Part shown: in pieces, positions 59,295 to 64,000 of the stretch | How positions within the stretch are numbered: position 1 is the first letter of the stretch | How the letters are laid out: every line of letters begins with the position of its first letter | NCBI RefSeq assembly: GCF_040958095.1 | Contig: NC_091185.1 | Location: forward strand, 15,014,666 to 15,078,665 | DNA: 64,000 nucleotides | From: Procambarus clarkii | Taxonomy: Eukaryota > Arthropoda > Malacostraca > Decapoda > Cambaridae | Direction: 5' to 3' | Notes under the pieces: generated by a model | What the model was told of the DNA's origin: nothing | Seen by the model: only the letters and a program-made list of their open reading frames with translations | Database searches by the model: none | Position numbers and translations under genes: made by a program

Positions 59295-61133
59295 TCAGAG
59301 GTGGGCAGGCAGGGTCCGGAGGAGGAGGAGGAGGAGGAGGAAGAGGAGGAGACAACGGAGAGGAGCAGTCAAGGACAGCAGCAGGAAGAGGGGGAGTAGA
59401 AAGAGGGGAGCGCACCCCAGCAAGAGCAGCAACCGAAAGGGAAGTAGGGGCCAAAGAAACCTCATAGCAGGAACAGGGGGCGCAAGCACTGAAACGGGAG
59501 GGGAAGGAGCAACAGAGCCAGAAGGAGGAGCTGAGGAAGAAAGCGAAGCCTTCTTACCCGCCGGGGAAGAGGAAGGAGAGGAGCCAGGCTTACGCTTCTG
59601 ACTTAAAGAGACCGGTGTCCCAGCAACTACGTACCGGGCAACGGATTCCAGTGTCTCAACAGGAGAAGCCGAACAAGAGCACACACGACGGCCGTTAGGA
59701 GAGCGATGGACATCCGCCCGCACCGACAGGCGGTGGGGAGAGCCGATAGATGGAGGAAGAGGATGGGAAGGAGGATCGGAGGGGGACGAGGAAGAAGACA
59801 CAGAAGACACGACAGACCGGGTAGAAGGAAGGGGAACCCCAGACAGAGGACCAGGAGGAGGATCCTTCGGGGGAGAACCCAAAGGAACAGAGGAGGGGGC
59901 AGTGGGCGCATCAGGGTCCAAGGCCCGGAAACGGTTGTGAGTCTGAGGAAGGCGGGAAGGACGAGGAGAGGAAGAGCGCAACACGCGAGCATAAGAGATA
60001 TTAGCATAAGGCGGGAGCCGGCGAACCTGGCGCCTCGCCTCAGGAAAAGATAAACGCTCCCGGTGCTTCAGGTTGAGGACGGCTGCCTCAAGCTTGTAAT
60101 GGACACACGCACGGGAAAAGGTAGGATGGGCCTCACCGCAGTTGAGGCAACGAGCCTGGGGAGAAGTGCACTCCGACTTAGAGTGACCTTCGCCACCACA
60201 CAAAGGACAGAGAGAGACAGTCCCGGAGCAGCGGAGGGCACCATGCCCAAACCTCCAGCACTTGTTGCAGAGCCGAGGAGAAGGAATGTACTCCTGGACA
60301 GAGCACCTGGCACCAGCAAGAATGACAGAGGGTGGAAGGGTCCTACCATCAAAGGTAATCTTCACAACCCGGAGGGGTTGATGGCGACTACCACGAGGGG
60401 GACGAGTAAACGTGTCCACCTGGAGAATAGAATGGCCCTGGGCAGCGAGGATATGTCGAATATCGTCGTGGCAGTCGCGCAGGTCCCGAACACCGGTCGC
60501 AACATGGAGCGGGAGCAAAATAGTGCCAACACTGGCATTCAACTGAGCGTTCTTCGAGACCCGAACGGGGGTCTCGCCAAGGCAGGATAAGGCAGCCAAG
60601 TGGGAAGCAGCATCCTGAGAAGGAGCAGCAACGACACGTGTACCAAGACGAGTGGGGTTGAAAGCAATGGAGGCATCCACGGAATCAATGAGATGTCGAT
60701 GGAGGGAGAAATCGTCAGGAGGCGCAGAATCAAGAGGGAGGAGATCAAAATATTTGGCCCATGAAGCAGGACCAAACAAGGCTTGATAGGTAGCAGAACT
60801 GGAAGGAATCGAGCGAGGGCGGCCGTGACGAGGACGGCGGTGAGAACCCCCAGAGAGAGAGGGGTTAAAAGGCGCAGTAGTCACAACTAGAGAAGGAGCC
60901 ACGCCAGGGGACGAGGTAGTCACTACTGGGGGCTTGGGGCTCGACAAAACCACAGAGGAGGGAGGGGAGCCAGGGGAAGGAGTCAGAGAGGCCAAAGGAG
61001 GAGCAAGGTCGGGGCCCAATGCAGCGGAGGCTACAGAGCCCGGTCTTCCAATACGGACCGACTCGGGGGCTTGGTCGCCCACCCCACGAGCCTGAGAAGG
61101 TAAGCCAGAAGCAGCCGAAACAGGGGTTATCAT
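59295..61133 (-). CDS. LINE ORF1 (gag-like) with three CCHC zinc knuckles
   Basis: A 612-codon frame starts at MITPVSAASGLPSQARGVGD. The first 120 residues are rich in Pro and Ser. A conserved middle part (about 120-270) is followed by three zinc knuckles: CNKCWRFGHGALRC, CPLCGGEGHSKSEC and CLNCGEAHPTFSRAC (about 290-345). ORF1 proteins of this group bind the element RNA as a nucleoprotein. From about residue 545 the translation turns into a Leu-rich string. At the same place another minus frame (59,454-59,197) gives a Pro/Ser-rich tail ending PDFADPDPDPDIL. The true C-terminus is therefore probably at 59,197, with one frameshift near 59,460. Apart from that it looks complete. Confidence 0.85.
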   Translation of the reverse strand: MITPVSAASGLPSQARGVGDQAPESVRIGRPGSVASAALGPDLAPPLASLTPSPGSPPSSVVLSSPKPPVVTTSSPGVAPSLVVTTAPFNPSLSGGSHRRPRHGRPRSIPSSSATYQALFGPASWAKYFDLLPLDSAPPDDFSLHRHLIDSVDASIAFNPTRLGTRVVAAPSQDAASHLAALSCLGETPVRVSKNAQLNASVGTILLPLHVATGVRDLRDCHDDIRHILAAQGHSILQVDTFTRPPRGSRHQPLRVVKITFDGRTLPPSVILAGARCSVQEYIPSPRLCNKCWRFGHGALRCSGTVSLCPLCGGEGHSKSECTSPQARCLNCGEAHPTFSRACVHYKLEAAVLNLKHRERLSFPEARRQVRRLPPYANISYARVLRSSSPRPSRLPQTHNRFRALDPDAPTAPSSVPLGSPPKDPPPGPLSGVPLPSTRSVVSSVSSSSSPSDPPSHPLPPSIGSPHRLSVRADVHRSPNGRRVCSCSASPVETLESVARYVVAGTPVSLSQKRKPGSSPSSSPAGKKASLSSSAPPSGSVAPSPPVSVLAPPVPAMRFLWPLLPFRLLLLLGCAPLFLLPLFLLLSLTAPLRCLLLFLLLLLLLRTLPAHL

Positions 61134-61671
61134 CTTGACGAAAAGAAGAATTCATTCACAAATATGCCCCCACACCCACCATGGAGCCACAATTAGAGGC
61201 AGGACACCCAACAAGAAGCTATCACCGATCTTGTCGGGGCCTCCTAGGGGTGCGTCGTGAGTATACGCCCCACAAACGCCACCTTAAGAAACCGACAGTC
61301 CGTCGAGATCGGGTTCAGTGACGAAAGGGGGATTGACAATAAAAGGTTCCCCTCGCTCTCGACGTCGGGTACTACAGTTCTACGGGTGCAAGAGTATGCC
61401 TCCTCAAGCACCCGGGCGTCAAAATAGAAGAAGTCCAAGGGAAGAGCCAGAACGAGCAAAAGGTTGGCAGGAAACGGCAAGCAGATAGGAGAAGAGGGGG
61501 GAGAAAAATGAAGCAGAAGGAAAAGGAAAAGATGCCCAGCAGAATTGGAGAGGACGGCAGCAGGAGCACAAGGCTAGAAAAGGACAGAGGACTGTCCCAA
61601 GGAGCATCACACTCCGGCAGCCGCCCACGAAGCCCCCACACGGCGACAACGAGCTGAGCGGGGAGGGGGGT
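61134..61671 (-). promoter_or_regulatory. 5' UTR of the 6.3-kb LINE
   Basis: Pyrimidine-rich on the minus strand and without a sustained frame. In LINEs this part usually holds the internal RNA polymerase II promoter; I see no specific motif that proves it here. Confidence 0.5.
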
Positions 61672-61683
61672 TTCCAAGACAAG

Positions 61684-62966
61684 CACGTTAATACTTGATT
61701 GTAAACTGTTTATTGCTCGTAGTGAGGATAGGGAGTCAGAAATAATTAAGCTGTCTACTTCAGTGTTGTCAATAATTTCGAGTGCTACCAGTATCGCTAC
61801 CAACTCGGCTTGCATTGTAGACGCCCAGTTACTAATTCGGATATTTCTTTGAATTATTCTGCCATCGGGCTGATGAGCAATAACAGCACTTCCTGCCCTC
61901 CCTGTAGCTGCATTGAGTGATCCGTCAGTGTATATGGTCTGTGCAATGTTGTTTTCAGCTTGTATATTGTGAATGTGTTCTATGGTGCTTAATTTAGCAG
62001 CAAGCTGAGCATGAGGGTTGCTTGTGATTAGTTTCTTGGTGGGGTATGCAGGGGTCAGGATGTCAAAAGGTACTATCTGCCAGGGTGGAAGGAAGTGCTG
62101 TACTCTTTCATCTGTATATACATCGTGCAGTCCCATCATTTTAATATGAATGGCAGTTCTTTGAATCCATTTAGACTCGCTAGTTCCATTTCGTATGTGT
62201 TCTAACAGTGCAACTGACACAATGTTGTTTTTGTTATCACGCAGCACCTTTAGTCCCATCATAAGATTAATTTCAAATATTCTATCTCGAATGCTAAGTA
62301 TATTTAATTCTTTCCGCATGGTGAGAACTTTGGTAGTTATAGGACAGCCAAGTATAATTCTGAGTGCTTCATTTTGCATTTTTTCCAGTCTATCAATACT
62401 TTTGCCATTCTGCAGGACCAAAGCTGGTGCATGATAGTCTATCAGAGACCTTATATACGCTAAATACATCATTCTTGCTATTCTAATATTAACACCATAT
62501 TTCCGGCTGTACCCCACTACAGTTCTGAGAGCCTTGAGTCTGTCTCTATATTGTTGATGTAACTTATTGACTGCAGTTGAGGTTCAAGGGACAGAGACTC
62601 CAAAGTATTTGAAAGAAGAGACATAGTCTATTGGTATGTTGTCTATCTTAAGTTTTCGTGGTCTACTTTTGTGGTTGCCAATTTGTCTGTTAAATACCTT
62701 AGTTTTAGCAGCGTTGATTACAAGACCAAGGCTCTCACAAGCTGTATGTATACAATTTAAGACTGTTTGCATTTCGCGGTGGGTTTTAGTATGCACAAGG
62801 ATGTCATCTGCATAGCTGATAGTGATGTTTGCCGGATTAGTTGGGATTGATTTTAGTAAAGCATTAATTAGAACATTAAACAAGGTAGGACTAAGTACTC
62901 CTCCTTGTGGGGTGCCTAGTTGCATTACTTTAGTTTCACTCTTGTAGCCTTGGAACAGTGCAGAGG
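61684..62966 (-). pseudogene. Truncated LINE ORF2: RT to RNase H, first part
   Basis: The minus strand opens with MQLGTPQGGVLSPTLFNVLI (RT motif B), then ITISYADDILVHTK (motif C, catalytic pair intact), a stop after YFGVSVP at about 62,585, and then a connection domain. RNase H follows with IYTDGSLNAATG (catalytic D), STMQAELVAI (catalytic E) and LIISDSLSSLRAI (catalytic D). The frame then enters the nested element at INVLV. The endonuclease and N-terminal RT are absent through 5' truncation. Confidence 0.83.
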
Positions 62967-62975
62967 AGCATGACT

Positions 62976-64000
62976 GATTATATAAATCCTATGAATGATT
63001 TTGATACATTTATTATTTAATCAAGATGTATTTCATGGGCCACAGTGTTTATATATCAGTGACCAGTTACCTGAACAAGCTTCAAGTTAATATAACTAAT
63101 GTCACAGTTCTCACTGCAGTTCTAAAATCATACTTGACTGTAGTAATTGATCACATTCAGTCCTTTGGGTTAAATAAAATGTAATTAGGCTAGAATTTTA
63201 GCCTCCCAAGAGTTAACAGGGAAATGAAATCACATAAGACTTCCATCCCCTGCAACTCTAGCATGAGACATCTGTCCTGTACGAATTGACGCACAAATGT
63301 GATTACTAACTACTAACATCAACTTAATCTAATAATATGAAGGAGGAAGAGTATCGGTGTTCATCTGTCCTAAGTATTGGACCTCGACACGTATTCTGCC
63401 CTCGGGAAATTATGTCCGAAAACCCGACATCATTTACTAATATTCAATACAATATGCAGATAATATTGCTGCTGTTTGTAATAACAAATTAACCCTAGAA
63501 ATAGTGTTTATTCCCACAGAGGATGTGGTGTAATGGAATTTTTCGTCAATAGAAAACAGGGAATATCACTGCCATGTTGCTATTAATTTCACCAGCTAAT
63601 TATGTTGAGAATTATTCTATATACAGCAGTCTTAGACTGTTGGATATACAAAAGTCTAACTTAGACTCAGTTGAACTGTTAACATTATAAAAAATCTCAC
63701 TTGAATTAACTTATCTATTAGTACCAGAATAGAGTAAATGTTACCTTTCTACCACATCTTCACATCTGGACAAAAGAGCCAGAGCATTAGTGGAGGAGGG
63801 CCAGTAGTAAGCCATTGTTAATTTTTATCAAGTCGCTAGAGCAAGAGCAGCTCCTAGAATTCTCCCTTGGATGAAATGTTATGGACAGTAAATTAGTGGT
63901 TCCATTATCAACACACACAGTCATCATCGAAACAAGGGAAGTGTCCAATTCCAAAATCTTATCTAGTCATTCCTGGCCAGTAATGTTAGGTAGACAGGAG
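62976..64000. other. Noncoding BEL/Pao sequence right of the LINE
   Basis: No gene is supported on either strand. The first 200 bases resemble 54,190-54,380: 'tcaagatgt', 'atcagtga', 'aatgtcac', 'cactgcagt' and 'catacttgact' occur in the same order. The rest, to the window edge, is unassigned and may hold the 3' LTR. Confidence 0.5.

Larger units (their letters stand above)
55409..61671 (-). mobile_element. Full-length 6,263-bp LINE, target duplication TTCCAAGACAAG
   Basis: A 12-bp direct repeat, TTCCAAGACAAG, flanks the element (55,397-55,408 and 61,672-61,683). On the minus strand it starts with a C-rich 5' UTR of about 540 bases, followed by ORF1 (gag-like, zinc knuckles), ORF2 (endonuclease, RT, RNase H), a very short 3' UTR and a 'ttacttactta' tail. 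The domain order APE-RT-RNase H, with a three-knuckle ORF1, points to the I/LOA/R1 group of non-LTR elements. GC content is well above its surroundings, consistent with recent arrival. ORF2 has several frameshifts, so this copy is inactive unless they are assembly errors. Confidence 0.9.
54458..62966 (-). mobile_element. 5'-truncated RNase H LINE, target duplication AGCATGACT
   Basis: AGCATGACT flanks both sides (54,449-54,457 and 62,967-62,975). Read on the minus strand, the element starts inside RT motif B and ends near 'ggcggcaacaatcaaaa'. It is split at 55,397-61,683 by the full-length LINE. Without that insert it is about 2.2 kb. Confidence 0.85.
52250..64000 (+). mobile_element. Decayed BEL/Pao-type LTR retroelement, interrupted
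   Basis: Gag and protease remnants run on the + strand to about 54,158, followed by noncoding sequence. A LINE (54,458-62,966) then splits the element, and related noncoding sequence continues from 62,976. I find no reverse transcriptase or integrase of this element, so it is a deletion derivative or continues beyond the window. The LTR limits are not identified. Confidence 0.6.

Noticed and set aside
55491..61133. Many + strand frames (for example 57,088-57,573, 59,706-60,053 and 60,063-60,590)
   Set aside because: They are antisense shadows of LINE ORF1 and ORF2, rich in Arg, Gly and Glu because of base composition.

Overview
The window looks like repeat-dominated nuclear DNA from an arthropod, most likely a decapod crustacean. 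That identity is an inference. It rests on one intron-containing Cys-loop receptor gene of arthropod type and on several LINE, Helitron and tRNA-SINE sequences of kinds I associate with crayfish, lobster and shrimp genomes. There are no bacterial operons, CRISPR arrays, rRNA genes or intact tRNA genes. Apart from the receptor exons, nearly everything is tandem repeat or nested transposable element.

Layout. (1) 1-25,830 is a satellite of about 33 bp per unit, G/T-rich on the + strand, with higher-order periods of 552, 2,809, 4,842 and about 5,100 bp. (2) 26,156-26,845 is an array of 27-bp units with a 162-bp higher-order period, followed by three decayed 31-bp units. (3) 27,085-27,456 and 37,797-37,913, both minus strand, are the last two coding exons of a pentameric ligand-gated ion channel (M1, then M2-M3-M4 and stop). 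They join in frame across a 10.3-kb intron. That intron holds a 7.9-kb minisatellite of 29-bp units (27,634-35,544) and a dead LINE. The ligand-binding exons must lie to the right, probably outside the window. (4) 38,100-49,960 is transposon territory: a LINE 3' end with an RNase H domain; two Helitrons lying end to end; inside one Helitron a LINE, and inside that LINE a possible small DNA transposon; then four LINE 3' ends in a row, the last split by a 1,643-bp probable solo LTR with a 5-bp target duplication. (5) 50,696-51,883 holds TA repeats, a 260-bp unit in three tandem copies carrying a tRNA-like SINE head, and a 151-bp near-perfect palindrome. (6) 52,250-64,000 is a decayed BEL/Pao-type LTR element. 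A 5'-truncated LINE is inserted in it (9-bp target duplication), and a full-length 6,263-bp LINE is inserted in that one (12-bp target duplication).

The only gene likely to serve the host is the channel. The mobile-element genes are mostly frameshifted or truncated; the least damaged is ORF1 of the 6.3-kb LINE. Many very long open frames in the tandem arrays are by-products of stop-free repeat units and are not annotated as genes. The strongest structural results are the nested insertions with readable target duplications, the abutting Helitrons, the layered satellite, and the minisatellite that fills a receptor intron.
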